Positions 54,562-64,000 are shown, counted from the stretch's first letter. The stretch: 64,000 bases of DNA from Opitutales bacterium (GCA_021772565.1 JAJFLR010000028.1:1-64000); one strand, 5' to 3'. Notes: generated from the sequence alone by a model not told the origin. A program made the numbers and translations.

Positions 54562-57500
54562 TTATAGCTTCAATAATTTACCCTCATATGTTGAATAAAT
54601 ATAGGCATTAATTTGTTTGGAAAAAATGTGCTTCAATGCCTGCTGGTAAGCATAAATCTGATCTTTATACCGTTCAACTAACACTTCTGTTTTCTTGCCA
54701 TCAATAACATCAGTCTTCCAATCAATAATAGTAATAAGATTTTGTTTCTGATTATAACAAACTAAATCAATAATACCTTCCAAGACTTCATCATTATTTT
54801 TTTTCCACAAAAATGGAGATTCTGATTTAATAATACTTTTATCATCCTTTAAAAGTTGAATCACTTTAGACTTTAAAAATAGATCAATTTCTTTTTTACC
54901 TCGCTCAGGAACGGGACAATTATTCAGCTCAGTATTCATATAGTCCAACATCTCGTTCACCGATTTATCCCATGCAATAAATTCCATCATATGATGCCAC
55001 CAATTGCCGTAGTTGAGACCTTGTTGTCGATTCAATAATTCTTCTGAACCTGAGAATTCATTTATTGTAATTTTCTCGTCATCATAATCTATACTCTCAT
55101 GGCTTAGACTACTCGGTGTTATTCTTTTCGGGAAATTTTTTGAATGATTTAAAATTTTATCAATATCCAATATATCAGAATCAGGTTTAAATTTTTTAGT
55201 AGTTACAAATTCACTTCTTTTATCAAAATCAATTTTTAGATTCATAAATTCTCCAGATAGCTCATTCCAAATATTTTCGTTTTTCTGATTCTTTAAAACC
55301 AAAAGTTTGTCGGCAAATGAATTATTCTGTTTTTTAAAAAATGAAGAATCATTTAATAAAACAAGAGAGTTTCTTGCACGTGTCATCGAAACATAGAGTA
55401 TTCTTTTTAATTCTTCTTGCTCACACTTTTTAGCATTATCAATCAAACCTGTATTATCGTATTGCTTGCTCATAATAATCTTACCCAAATTACCCGAACT
55501 TGGTTTAAAGTAATGCGGATAAGATAAATTTGGTGAACTTATCGGGCGGAAAAAAAATGGTAGTATTACGGCATCCCACTCTAAACCTTTTGCATTGTGG
55601 CATGTGATAAGCTGTAAATGTCCTTTTTTAACATCGATCTCTGATATTTTTTCAGAAAATCCGTCCCTTAATTTCTTGGCAAAATCATTTAATGTTAAGT
55701 TGTCATTCTCGGATTTAGAGGCTGAAAGCAAAATAAGATTTAGAACATCAGTATTTTCAGATAAATTTATATCTGGCAAAACTTCCAAACGTTTATACAA
55801 ACTAGTTTCGTCTATGATTTTTTCTACAGATTCTCTTAACGATAACCCAATTACACTCTCACGTAAATCAACTAGTTTATTTAGTGTATTTGCTATATTA
55901 TTATCGGAACCCGCTTTGAACATTATTTGCAAACTATGTGGCGTTTTTTTAGGAGCATCAGAGTTTCTCCAACTGTCATTAAAAACTTTCATTTCATAAT
56001 CAGACACCCCAAAAATTTCTCTTAAAACACCAAATATTTCGAATGAATTCTCTGGTTCAGCCAATATAGTTACCAATGCAGTTAGCCAAATAAATGCGGG
56101 ATTGTCAGATATAGTTTTTGATCTCGTATGCAACTGAGTTTTTATATTAATTTCAGACAACCCGTTGTTCAGTGCCTCTAGCCAATTGTTTCTGGGACAA
56201 ATAACAGCAACGTTAGACCAATCTCTCGCCTGCAAATTTTCTAACGTCAAATTGTTTAACCATGAGGCTAACTGTACTGAGTATTCTTTACCAAGTTCGT
56301 TGATATTTTTTTTATCATCATTGAGAGAATTATAATGAAGATTGATTTTAACAACCTGTCCGACAATTGCATTTGATAAATTTTGTAGTCGAGTAAATTG
56401 TGAACCTGAGTTCGTGTGACCAATACTGGAATTATCCATAATATTCGGGAATGTATCATTAACTAATTTCACTATATTCCTGGCACACCTTCTGGTCACT
56501 GAAAAAACCAGTTCTTCTCCTGATTCTGAATCAATAAGCTTTCTATGAACTTTATTAAATGTAGCCAAGTCAGCTCGACTGCTATAAATTGATTGTTGAG
56601 GGTCTCCAACCATACAAAATTTCCCAGCTTCCGGCTCTGTTCCTCCTTCATTCAACCAAATACCTTTGGCATCCACAGGTCTGCTAATTTCTGTGAGCAA
56701 TTTAAATTGAGCGGCATCAGTGTCTTGTGCCTCGTCAAGAATTACCCAATTTCTATTTAATCTAATTTCTTCAGCGATAGTTTTATTCTCAAACAATCTA
56801 ACAGATAAATTAATCAGGTCGCTATAAGTTAGTTGTGATTTAGATATTCTAAAATTTTGGAACTCAATTGATAAATTCTCAATGACCTTTAATGTAGTAA
56901 TCGACAACCACTCATGTAACGGTTGAAAAGTTTCACACCAAACTCTTTTAAATTCCTTTCCGCCATTTGCACATTCAGGTAATGCAAGAAATGAATTTTT
57001 TTGATCGATAAATTTTTGCCATTCGCCAATTATCTTTTTACCTGCAGCTATACTATCTTTAGTTTTATTATTTGCTGCAAAATTTAATATATTTTCAAAA
57101 TCCAAATTAGGGTATGGCAGGTCATTGAGTGAAGGATTACCAAATCCTTCAAAGGTACGCACTAGTGAATATATTTTCTCTAACTTAATATGCTTCAAAT
57201 ATTTTGATCTAATATTGTCTGAAAGCACACTGGTTATATTCGTAGTGTTACCAATAAACTCATTCCATAAAGAGTCTGTATCACTTACAATGTTAATACT
57301 ACCAGACAATCCAATTGAATAACCAAAATTATTTAATAAATCTAAACACAAACTATGGATAGTTCCAAAAAATGTAGCATTAAGGTGCATTAAAGTGTCT
57401 ATAGATACACTACTTTCATACAATTTTTCCTGTGCACGTTGAAACATTTCATTAGCAGACTTACGTGTATAAGTTACTAAAATAAGCTTAGGTAAAAGCG

Positions 57501-57660
57501 GATCTGTTCTATGTAAATCTGTCAGTGCCAAATTTACAACACGATCAACAATAGCACTTGTTTTACCAACTCCGGCAGGTGCGATAACTGAAAAGTTTCT
57601 ATCAAGGCAGTTTACAAACTGGTCTCTATCAAATTGATCTGGAAATTCTATATTCACCAA
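54562..57660 (-). CDS. UvrD/AddA-like helicase with C-terminal PD-(D/E)XK nuclease
   Basis: The 1032-residue SF1A helicase has Walker A APAGVGKTSAIVDRV, motif Ia LILVTYTRKSANEMFQRA and Walker B WVILDEAQDTDAAQF. Motif III is FCMVGDPQQSIYSSRAD, and motifs V and VI are TCHNAKGLEWDAVILPFF and RILYVSMTRARNSLVLL. The last ~150 residues end with EGIIDLVCYNQKQNLITIID and DWKTDV, the GIID...D-x-K nuclease core of AddA/RecB. It would process double-strand breaks. The usual partner AddB is not next to it, so it may work with a gene elsewhere or alone. Confidence 0.92.
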   Translation of the reverse strand: MVNIEFPDQFDRDQFVNCLDRNFSVIAPAGVGKTSAIVDRVVNLALTDLHRTDPLLPKLILVTYTRKSANEMFQRAQEKLYESSVSIDTLMHLNATFFGTIHSLCLDLLNNFGYSIGLSGSINIVSDTDSLWNEFIGNTTNITSVLSDNIRSKYLKHIKLEKIYSLVRTFEGFGNPSLNDLPYPNLDFENILNFAANNKTKDSIAAGKKIIGEWQKFIDQKNSFLALPECANGGKEFKRVWCETFQPLHEWLSITTLKVIENLSIEFQNFRISKSQLTYSDLINLSVRLFENKTIAEEIRLNRNWVILDEAQDTDAAQFKLLTEISRPVDAKGIWLNEGGTEPEAGKFCMVGDPQQSIYSSRADLATFNKVHRKLIDSESGEELVFSVTRRCARNIVKLVNDTFPNIMDNSSIGHTNSGSQFTRLQNLSNAIVGQVVKINLHYNSLNDDKKNINELGKEYSVQLASWLNNLTLENLQARDWSNVAVICPRNNWLEALNNGLSEINIKTQLHTRSKTISDNPAFIWLTALVTILAEPENSFEIFGVLREIFGVSDYEMKVFNDSWRNSDAPKKTPHSLQIMFKAGSDNNIANTLNKLVDLRESVIGLSLRESVEKIIDETSLYKRLEVLPDINLSENTDVLNLILLSASKSENDNLTLNDFAKKLRDGFSEKISEIDVKKGHLQLITCHNAKGLEWDAVILPFFFRPISSPNLSYPHYFKPSSGNLGKIIMSKQYDNTGLIDNAKKCEQEELKRILYVSMTRARNSLVLLNDSSFFKKQNNSFADKLLVLKNQKNENIWNELSGEFMNLKIDFDKRSEFVTTKKFKPDSDILDIDKILNHSKNFPKRITPSSLSHESIDYDDEKITINEFSGSEELLNRQQGLNYGNWWHHMMEFIAWDKSVNEMLDYMNTELNNCPVPERGKKEIDLFLKSKVIQLLKDDKSIIKSESPFLWKKNNDEVLEGIIDLVCYNQKQNLITIIDWKTDVIDGKKTEVLVERYKDQIYAYQQALKHIFSKQINAYIYSTYEGKLLKL

Positions 57661-57866
57661 TAACTAAATTTTTTTTAATTAGCTGATTATTAGTAAATTT
57701 TATCTGTAAATAAACTATTAAAACTAACAACCAGCTAAATTATCTTACTATATTCAATACTATCTCCTTGAAATTAATATTTTAGATTGCATTTCAAAAA
57801 TTTGTTGTAGTAGCATTTTTCATACTATCTGAATACTCAAAACATATAACCTAAACAAAATTAGAT

Positions 57867-59051
57867 ATGCTTAAAACAAATGTTTTAATTCGTTACGTTA
57901 TCGCTATTCTTCTTCCAATTCAATTATTTGCAGGCGGTTTTCGATTGCCCAATCAGGATGCACTCGCAACGGCTAGAGGAAATGCATATACTGCATCAGT
58001 TGATACACCTGCAGCAGTTTATTATAATCCGGCTGCATTATCATTAGTAGACGGTACAGAAGTATCAGCGGGTGTTTATATCATTAAACAAAAAATAGAT
58101 TTTGAAAACGCCGGGGTAAATGCAAGTACAGATAACAGTTGGGAGATGATTCCACATTTTTATTATAAAACATCGATATCAAACAGTTTAAGTGCAGGCC
58201 TTGGATTTTATACTCCATTTGGCATGGGAAATATATGGGGAGAAAATACACCGTTTGCTCAAATTTCAACTGAAGCAAGCATTGCTAATAATACACTCTC
58301 TCCAGTGATAGCTTACAAATTTAATGAATGTTTCTCTATTGGCGGTGGATTAACATTAAATTATATTGAATCAGAATTAAAATTCCTAACTACCTTGGGT
58401 GGGGGTGCAATTGGACCTGAATTCAAATTTAAAGGAGATGATTTAGATCTCGGATATGTTTTTTCACTATTATTTCAACCGAATGAAAGGCATTCTTTTG
58501 GCCTATTATATCGAAGCCATGTTGACCATGAACTCAAGGGTTATTCAGTTGTTGCAGGAACACCTCGCTTGGGAACTAAAGGTGAACTTGATGTCCCGGA
58601 CTACATTGATATCGGCTACTCCTATAGCCCTACTCCTAACTGGAATATAGAATTTAATATTGAGTGGATTAATTATGACAGAATAAATACTATCGTTTTA
58701 GATAATGGTACAGGGGCACTAATACCACTGCCATTTAACTGGGAATCTCAATTCATTTACATAATCGGTGCGTCGTATTACCACGATGATTATATATTCA
58801 GCATAGGTTACGATTTCAATGAAAATGCCATGCCTGACACTTTTTACAATCCATCTGTTGGGGATGCAGATCGCAATTGGTTGAACTTTGGTGTCAGTAA
58901 AGTTAATGATGGATTTGACTGGCACTTTGCATACCAATATGGATTTTCTGATCGAACAGTTTCAAACCCAGGTGGGGCATTTGCTTTAACTAACGGCAAT
59001 TATGATGCAGATATTCATGCATTCGTTCTATCTTTTGATTTCAAGTTTTAA
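57867..59051 (+). CDS. OmpP1/FadL/TodX-family outer membrane transport protein
   Basis: This 394-residue barrel protein has the signal LIRYVIAILLPIQLFAGGF. The N-terminal hatch has the family pattern GGFRLPNQDALATARGNAYT, then DTPAAVYYNPAALSLVDGTE. The C terminus ends in IHAFVLSFDFKF, with a terminal Phe for outer-membrane assembly. FadL-type channels bring long-chain fatty acids or other hydrophobic molecules into the cell. It is divergent from the helicase gene and converges with two SDR genes. Confidence 0.93.
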   Translation: MLKTNVLIRYVIAILLPIQLFAGGFRLPNQDALATARGNAYTASVDTPAAVYYNPAALSLVDGTEVSAGVYIIKQKIDFENAGVNASTDNSWEMIPHFYYKTSISNSLSAGLGFYTPFGMGNIWGENTPFAQISTEASIANNTLSPVIAYKFNECFSIGGGLTLNYIESELKFLTTLGGGAIGPEFKFKGDDLDLGYVFSLLFQPNERHSFGLLYRSHVDHELKGYSVVAGTPRLGTKGELDVPDYIDIGYSYSPTPNWNIEFNIEWINYDRINTIVLDNGTGALIPLPFNWESQFIYIIGASYYHDDYIFSIGYDFNENAMPDTFYNPSVGDADRNWLNFGVSKVNDGFDWHFAYQYGFSDRTVSNPGGAFALTNGNYDADIHAFVLSFDFKF

Positions 59052-59064
59052 GTAATTTCTATAA

Positions 59065-59898
59065 TTACTTTTCTAAAAATAATTTTCTGGAGTTCCTGAA
59101 TTGTTGCATAACTTTCTTCATTGGTATTTCAATTAAGAAAGGGAAAAATCTATGAACAAACCATAGAAACTTTGCATGAAATGGAAATATAATGAGAGCT
59201 TTATTTTTATAGGTACCTTTTAAGATTTCCTCAGCTGCACATGCTGCTGAAATCATTTTAAACGGAATCTTATTAATAAAATCATCAAGTTTAGCATTGA
59301 TCACAGTACCAGAAGTGTAAATGCCGGTATCGACATACCCTGGACAAGCAACATTAATATTTACTCCGAATTCTTCTGCTTCAATTCTAAGTGACTGTGA
59401 CAATCCTAGAACTGCACTTTTACTTGATGCGTAAGCAGCAGCTGATGGATAGCCAACTAACCCGGCAGTAGAAGCTACATTTACAATAGAGCCACTTCCC
59501 TGTTGAGTCATTATCTTATAGACTAGATCTATCCCATTGATGACGCCCAATAAGTTGACTTTGATAATTTTATCCCAGTGATCCAGTGACATATCAAGCA
59601 CTTCACTAAATAGCGTTACTCCGGCATTATTGAATAAAAAGTCAATACGTTGATACTTCTTTAAAACGAAATCAACCATGTTACTAAAAGCATCATAATC
59701 TGAAATATCAATATGATAAGAATGAGCGTTTCCTCCCTTGTCGTTTATCTCCTGAACAATTTTATCTACATTATTCTTATCGATATCAGCTGCAATTATC
59801 GTTGACCCCAAATCGGACAAATGTCGACACATTTCCCTTCCAATACCGGACGCACTACCGGTTACAATCGCAATTTTATTTTTATAATAAGCGTTCAT
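59065..59898 (-). CDS. Short-chain dehydrogenase/reductase
   Basis: The 277-residue classical SDR has the cofactor loop IVTGSASGIGREMCRHLS, FLFNNAGVTLFSEVL, the catalytic Ser in IVNVASTAGLVGYPSAAAYA, and the YxxxK in AYASSKSAVLGL. The Asp after the second strand (IIAADIDKNN) suggests NAD rather than NADP. The tail (FPFHAKFLWFVHRFFPFLIE) is hydrophobic and amphipathic, so the enzyme may sit on the membrane and act on a lipid-type substrate. It is a close paralogue of the next gene upstream, from which it is 59 bp apart. Confidence 0.9.
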   Translation of the reverse strand: MNAYYKNKIAIVTGSASGIGREMCRHLSDLGSTIIAADIDKNNVDKIVQEINDKGGNAHSYHIDISDYDAFSNMVDFVLKKYQRIDFLFNNAGVTLFSEVLDMSLDHWDKIIKVNLLGVINGIDLVYKIMTQQGSGSIVNVASTAGLVGYPSAAAYASSKSAVLGLSQSLRIEAEEFGVNINVACPGYVDTGIYTSGTVINAKLDDFINKIPFKMISAACAAEEILKGTYKNKALIIFPFHAKFLWFVHRFFPFLIEIPMKKVMQQFRNSRKLFLEK

Positions 59899-59957
59899 TA
59901 CAAATTTAAGAAAAGCTTGTTTCCTCAGTTTATTAATTATGTTAACTTATGCAAATT

Positions 59958-60773
59958 TCATTTTCTGATTTTTCTAAAATCTTTTATCAGTTTAACTAAA
60001 TTGGGTCTGAGAAAATTTGGGTGTAGTCTAAATGCCCACCATACAAGACGTGCATAAAAAGGAAAGATGATAAGACCTTTATTTTTCTCGACACCTTTTA
60101 ATATACTTTTTGCCGCATCTGCCGAATTGATAAATGGGAAATTGATCGTTTTCAGTATCTTATCGAGATCTGCTCTTAATATAACGCCGGATTTAAAAAT
60201 TCGCGTGTTAACATAACTTGGACAAACTACACTCACATTGACACCATAATATTTGGCTTCGAATCGCAAGGATGTAGATAATCCAATCACCGCACTTTTA
60301 GTGGCTACGTAGGCAGTTGCAGTTGGATAACCACCTAATGCTGCTAATGAACTGACATTAACGATATGGCCATATCCTTGCTTTACCATCACCGGATATA
60401 CTGCGGATACTCCATGAACAACACCCATTAAGTTTACATCAATTAATTTTTTCCAATGACCAATATCCATATCCCTAACTTCACCCAATAAAGTGATTCC
60501 CGCATTATTAAATAAATAATCGATAGATCCTTCTTCACTAACAGTTCTCTTGATGATTTCTTGAAAACCTTCAAAATCTGTAACATCAAGTTTAGCAGCA
60601 ATCGCAGCACCGCCGGCGGACTTTATATTATCTGCAACTTGATTAATATTTTCATCTCTTTTGCCTGTTACGATCACTTTTGCCCCCTGTTTAGCCAAAG
60701 TCATTGCTAACGACTCTCCGATCCCGGATCCCGCTCCAGTTATAAAAGCTATTTTCCCAGAATAACGTGACAT
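59958..60773 (-). CDS. Short-chain dehydrogenase/reductase (paralogue)
   Basis: The 271-residue SDR has FITGAGSGIGESLAMTLAKQ, YLFNNAGITLLGEVRDMD, IVNVSSLAALGGYPTATAYV and AYVATKSAVIGLS. Its hydrophobic tail is the same type as the neighbour's (IIFPFYARLVWWAFRLHPNF). The two genes clearly arose by tandem duplication. After the second strand it has VIVTGKRDENI instead of an Asp, so it may prefer NADPH. Substrate unknown. Confidence 0.9.
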   Translation of the reverse strand: MSRYSGKIAFITGAGSGIGESLAMTLAKQGAKVIVTGKRDENINQVADNIKSAGGAAIAAKLDVTDFEGFQEIIKRTVSEEGSIDYLFNNAGITLLGEVRDMDIGHWKKLIDVNLMGVVHGVSAVYPVMVKQGYGHIVNVSSLAALGGYPTATAYVATKSAVIGLSTSLRFEAKYYGVNVSVVCPSYVNTRIFKSGVILRADLDKILKTINFPFINSADAAKSILKGVEKNKGLIIFPFYARLVWWAFRLHPNFLRPNLVKLIKDFRKIRK

Positions 60774-60791
60774 ATTACAATAAAGATTAAT

Positions 60792-61772
60792 CTATAATTT
60801 TAATCGCTCAGTTAATAAGTTTACCTGCAAGCCGGGAATGAAATCAGAAAACTGTTGTTCATCCGGAGTCTTGTTGAGTGCGTTTTGCACCATGCCCATT
60901 TTGGCATCAAGATTATCAATAAGTGAAACAAAAACTGCTTCAGGCGTTGATGGCAGAACTGCTGCACCCCACTCTAACTGGCCTTGATGGCTTAAAATAA
61001 TATGTTCAAGCCGATCCAACAAATCCGGGTTGAGTTTCGCCTTAATTCCGGCTTTCCTGACATAACGATAACCAATAACAATATGGCCAAATAAACGTCC
61101 ATCTTTACTTTTCTTCGAAACCAAATCACCCTCATACTCTAAAGTTTTGCCAATATCATGAAGTATTATTCCGGCTATCACTAGATCAGCATTTACCTCC
61201 GGATAAATAGGCAATAGAGCAATTCCCGATCTTAGAATATGTACTGTATGCTCCATGAGGCCGTGTCGATAAGCATGATGCATCGATAGACCACCGGGCG
61301 TGTTTTTAAATTTTTCTTCAATGTAAGATAATGAAACTTTTACAGTTTCTCTCAGTTCTGTATTATTAATTTTTTCTATACCACTGCATAATTCTTCCCA
61401 AAGCATAACTGGATCTTCATTTGAGGTATCAACAATATTTTGCAGCAGATTTCCTTCTATTATCTGTTCCTCAGAAAGCTCAATAACACTAGTAACTTTT
61501 GGAGAAAATCGGTTTTGATAGTATTCAGTAACGCCTTCAACTTTCACCACACAACCATCTTTTGAATCATGGAAAAATCTAAAGGCTGCCGTGTCGCTAA
61601 AGCAAATTACATTGAATGAACCAGTCTTGTCAGCCAATTCAACAGATAAAAATTCAGACCCGTTTTTTGCAATTTTAATTGCAACTTTCTTAACTAACAA
61701 AACGCTCTTAAAAGTATTAGTTAGTTCGACTGGTAATGATTTTATTTCGAGGACACTGAGAGTTTCTGCCAT
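60792..61772 (-). CDS. YhaM-like 3'-5' exoribonuclease (OB fold plus HD domain)
   Basis: The 326-residue protein has an N-terminal OB fold (LADKTGSFNVICFSDTAAFR, then VVKVEGVTEYYQNRFSPKVT) and an HD phosphohydrolase domain. The metal ligands are in MHHAYRHGLMEHTVHILR and AGIILHDIGKTLEYEGD. HIILSHQGQLEWGAAVLPST follows. This is the YhaM/CBF1 arrangement, an RNA 3'-exonuclease in Firmicutes and others. It lies between the SDR and peroxiredoxin genes in a same-strand run with short gaps. Confidence 0.9.
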   Translation of the reverse strand: MAETLSVLEIKSLPVELTNTFKSVLLVKKVAIKIAKNGSEFLSVELADKTGSFNVICFSDTAAFRFFHDSKDGCVVKVEGVTEYYQNRFSPKVTSVIELSEEQIIEGNLLQNIVDTSNEDPVMLWEELCSGIEKINNTELRETVKVSLSYIEEKFKNTPGGLSMHHAYRHGLMEHTVHILRSGIALLPIYPEVNADLVIAGIILHDIGKTLEYEGDLVSKKSKDGRLFGHIVIGYRYVRKAGIKAKLNPDLLDRLEHIILSHQGQLEWGAAVLPSTPEAVFVSLIDNLDAKMGMVQNALNKTPDEQQFSDFIPGLQVNLLTERLKL

Positions 61773-61784
61773 AAGTTTTAACTA

Positions 61785-62438
61785 TTAATATCTAATAACT
61801 GTTAGAGCTTTAGCAACTGCTAGTAAGGTACTAGCATCCATACGAGCTTTATAATCCGGATTAACGTGTGAAAATTTAATTTTCTGATCTCTTCCAACAA
61901 TAAACACTGAAGGTACGGGTAATAAATGATGCGTCTCTCCCGAATCAATTTCCAGATCCAGACCCTTACTTACATAACGATTAAAAGTAATATTATCTAC
62001 AGTGAAACTCACACCAAAATGTTTAGCAGCACGCATTTTACTATCTGACAATAATGTATAGGATAGTTTATTCTTGTCTATTGTTATTTTTTCCTTCTCT
62101 GGAAGATCCGGACTAATTGCAATTAACTGATATCCCAGCCCGATTAATTCTGCACTAATACCTTCAAGGTTGCTGAGATGATTATTGCAAAATGGACACC
62201 ATCCGCCTCTGTAAAATATAATAATCGCAGGTTTTTCAGAGACTAGATTTCCCAAGTCCACCATATTCCCCTCAATATCTTTTAACCTGATCTGACTCAC
62301 TGATTGACCAATTAATATTGGACATACGTCTTCCGGTGATTCAATTATTACTTTAGAGTAAAGAGAGTTCGATTGTAATAGAACTGCTAACACTATAATG
62401 GGGTAAAACCATTTCTTAATTTTATTTCTATTTATCAT
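61785..62438 (-). CDS. Exported peroxiredoxin-like protein (AhpC/TSA)
   Basis: The 217-residue thioredoxin-fold protein has a signal-like start (WFYPIIVLAVLLQSNSLYSK), so it probably acts in the periplasm. The active site is FYRGGWCPFCNNHLSNLEGI, with the peroxidatic Cys and a second Cys in a CPFC arrangement. Peroxiredoxin-type segments AISPDLPEK and SYTLLSDSKMRAAKHFGVSF follow. It probably reduces peroxides with a thiol partner. It is 37 bp behind nuoD on the same strand. Confidence 0.88.
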   Translation of the reverse strand: MINRNKIKKWFYPIIVLAVLLQSNSLYSKVIIESPEDVCPILIGQSVSQIRLKDIEGNMVDLGNLVSEKPAIIIFYRGGWCPFCNNHLSNLEGISAELIGLGYQLIAISPDLPEKEKITIDKNKLSYTLLSDSKMRAAKHFGVSFTVDNITFNRYVSKGLDLEIDSGETHHLLPVPSVFIVGRDQKIKFSHVNPDYKARMDASTLLAVAKALTVIRY

Positions 62439-62475
62439 AAATAATAATTTTGGGTTGATTAATAATTAGGGTAAA

Positions 62476-63714
62476 TTAACGATCACATTCACCGAGGACA
62501 AAATCAAGGCTTCCTAAAATTACCGGGATATCGCCAACCATGCAGCCTTTTAGCAAATGTGATAATATACTGAGATTGCAAAAGCTTGGTGCCCTGATCT
62601 TAAGCCGATATGGCACTCCTCCACCTTTAGAAACAATAAAAAATCCAAGAGATCCCTTAGGATTTTCAGCTTCGAAATAAACTTCTCCAGGTTGCATTTG
62701 TGGCCCTTCAGTAACGATCATAAAATTCTGAATCAACTCCTCCATACTACTTAATATTTTACCTTTAGGAGGTGGAAATATTTTTTTGGCATCTTCAGCA
62801 TACCAGAGACCATCTGGCATTTTATCAATTGCCTGATTAACAATTCGAATGCTTTGTCGCAGCTCTTCCATGCGAACAAGGTAACGATCATATGAATCTC
62901 CGGTTGAACCAACCGGCACATCAAAGTCATACTGTTCATAACCACAGTAAGGTTTATCTTTTCTCAAATCAAAATCTATACCCGTTGCTCTTAAATTTGG
63001 TCCGGTTAGACCCCAGGACAGTGCATCTTCTTTACTAATAACTCCAATACCCACAGTTCTGTCATAAAATATTTTATTCCGCGTGAGTAAATTATCGACT
63101 TCTTCTAACGTAGCCTCAATTTTATTGAGTGTATTTTTAACTTTACCTAACCACCCTTCAGGAATGTCACGAGCAACTCCGCCAATGCGCGTATAGCTTG
63201 TAGTAAAACGTGCACCCGTCAACTCTTCGAACAATGAATACAGCCTTTCTCTTTCAGTGAAAGTATACATAAATACTGTTAACGCACCAGTATCCATTGC
63301 ATAAACACCCACACCGAGCAAATGCGAAGAGAGCCGGGCTAACTCACAACAAATAACTCTTATAGCCTGGCAACGCGGTGGAATCGTTATATCTGCCAGC
63401 TTTTCTACAGCAATAGCATACGCAACATTATTAGCCAGAGGTGCTATGTAATCGAGTCGATCCGTATAAGGAATAAACTGATTATAGGTCATATTTTCAG
63501 CAATCTTTTCATCACCGCGATGTAAATAACCGATTACCGGATCGCACTTAGTAACGACCTCCCCATCAAGCTCAACCATCAATCTCAATACACCGTGAGT
63601 ACTCGGATGTGATGGCCCAACATTGATCTCCATTCTTTCACCATTTATTTCCGAGGCAAATTCGACAGATTTTTTTGCAGAATCTCCGATAGATATTTCA
63701 GATTCAATAGGCAT
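62476..63714 (-). CDS. nuoD: NADH-quinone oxidoreductase subunit D
   Basis: The 412-residue subunit of respiratory complex I belongs to the peripheral arm near the quinone site. Clear family blocks are INVGPSHPSTHGVLRLMVEL, GYLHRGDEKIAENMTYNQFI and PYTDRLDYIAPLANNVAYAI. C-terminal RLKIRAPSFCNLSILSHLLK and DIPVILGSLDFVLGECDR also match. Length is normal. nuoC follows upstream with a 14-bp gap, so they belong to a nuo operon continuing past the window edge. Confidence 0.97.
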   Translation of the reverse strand: MPIESEISIGDSAKKSVEFASEINGERMEINVGPSHPSTHGVLRLMVELDGEVVTKCDPVIGYLHRGDEKIAENMTYNQFIPYTDRLDYIAPLANNVAYAIAVEKLADITIPPRCQAIRVICCELARLSSHLLGVGVYAMDTGALTVFMYTFTERERLYSLFEELTGARFTTSYTRIGGVARDIPEGWLGKVKNTLNKIEATLEEVDNLLTRNKIFYDRTVGIGVISKEDALSWGLTGPNLRATGIDFDLRKDKPYCGYEQYDFDVPVGSTGDSYDRYLVRMEELRQSIRIVNQAIDKMPDGLWYAEDAKKIFPPPKGKILSSMEELIQNFMIVTEGPQMQPGEVYFEAENPKGSLGFFIVSKGGGVPYRLKIRAPSFCNLSILSHLLKGCMVGDIPVILGSLDFVLGECDR

Positions 63715-63728
63715 ATTTAAAAGATATA

Positions 63729-64000
63729 TTAATTACAATTTGGTTTTTCTCGCTGTTCTGTCCAACTTTGGTCCCGAGCCCTGGGCTCGTTATCACTCAT
63801 AAATCCTTTCGGGTTAGAATGAAAAGGTCCACCCATCATCGGCGCAGATTTTACTTTTGCTCCGGTTACTTCAGCAATTTCACTGGATGGCAAATCTACC
63901 TCAATACCAGCCAATGGAAATTCTTTTCGCAATGGATAGTAAGGGTAATCATCCCACATCAGAATACGTTTTAAATTAGGATGGTCGATAAATTTTATAC
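63729..64000 (-). CDS. nuoC: NADH-quinone oxidoreductase subunit C, C-terminal part (cut by window edge)
   Basis: The frame is open through the right edge; the track's internal Met is not the true start. The last 90 codons read IKFIDHPNLKRILMWDDYPY, then YPLRKEFPLAGIEVDLPSSE, the usual end of NuoC. A longer tail (GGPFHSNPKGFMSDNEPRAR, then DQSWTEQREKPN) is not present in the proteobacterial protein. To my memory this tail resembles NuoC of Verrucomicrobiota. Only the C-terminal part of the gene is in the window. Confidence 0.93.
   Translation of the reverse strand, partial: IKFIDHPNLKRILMWDDYPYYPLRKEFPLAGIEVDLPSSEIAEVTGAKVKSAPMMGGPFHSNPKGFMSDNEPRARDQSWTEQREKPNCN

Noticed and set aside
55595-55999. 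134-aa plus-strand ORF inside the helicase-nuclease gene
   Set aside because: Antisense shadow; the opposite strand encodes the conserved helicase.
59065-60773. The two SDR genes as ketoreductases of the biosynthetic locus
   Set aside because: They lie more than 16 kb away among housekeeping genes, and no sequence feature ties them to the ACP or KS genes.

Overview
The window is AT-rich DNA of a Gram-negative bacterium. It encodes beta-barrel outer membrane proteins (FadL-like, DUF1302-like), a LolA-like periplasmic protein and several lipoproteins. Shine-Dalgarno sequences are weak or absent at many starts. SecA has an extra ~100-residue insertion and a SEC-C zinc tail, and NuoC/NuoD are separate genes. 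This points to a non-proteobacterial lineage, in my view Verrucomicrobiota/PVC or the FCB group. That is inference; no rRNA is present to settle it.

Region 1 (about 1-11 kb) is an accessory, decaying region. It holds MazEF-like and BrnTA-like toxin-antitoxin pairs and a minimal nucleotidyltransferase with a truncated HEPN partner. It also holds a voltage-gated K+ channel, a FloA-like fragment fused to an L7/L12-like domain, and a large SF2 helicase with membrane segments. Several genes are frameshifted or carry an internal stop. Copies of a short repeat (GGGGTCAAACGCAAAATATAAAT), often in inverted pairs, were seen only here.

Region 2 (about 12.6-43 kb) looks like a biosynthesis and export locus of a type I do not recognise. 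ACP, ketosynthase and a catalytically dead ketosynthase partner (KS-alpha/CLF-like) form one run. Around them lie an aldehyde dehydrogenase, a carotenoid-cleavage-type oxygenase overlapping a halogenase-like flavoprotein, an HMG-CoA-reductase-like enzyme overlapping a CrtI-like desaturase, and an SDR-PlsC fusion. An MMPL exporter with a cyclic-nucleotide-binding tail, a CRTAC/UnbV-type FG-GAP protein and an UnbU-like membrane protein form an operon, divergent from a DUF1302-type porin and a LolA-like protein. My inference is that the enzymes make a modified polyene or lipid that the membrane genes move to the outer membrane.

The locus is interrupted at 26-29.6 kb by a more GC-rich insert with a Spondin_N-domain protein and a REP-associated transposase. 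The insert is flanked by two diverged copies of the HMGR promoter and start, so the flavoprotein and HMGR genes were probably once divergent neighbours. At least three families of non-coding repeats or MITEs are scattered in the gaps.

Region 3 (about 43-64 kb) is mostly housekeeping: tgt (two zinc ligands missing), a GT-C-like membrane protein, UDP-glucuronate decarboxylase, secA, mnmA, a SIMPL protein, a TrmH-type methyltransferase, a UvrD/AddA-like helicase-nuclease, a FadL-type porin, two SDRs, a YhaM-like exoribonuclease, a peroxiredoxin, and nuoD/nuoC running off the right edge. No tRNA, rRNA or CRISPR array was seen.
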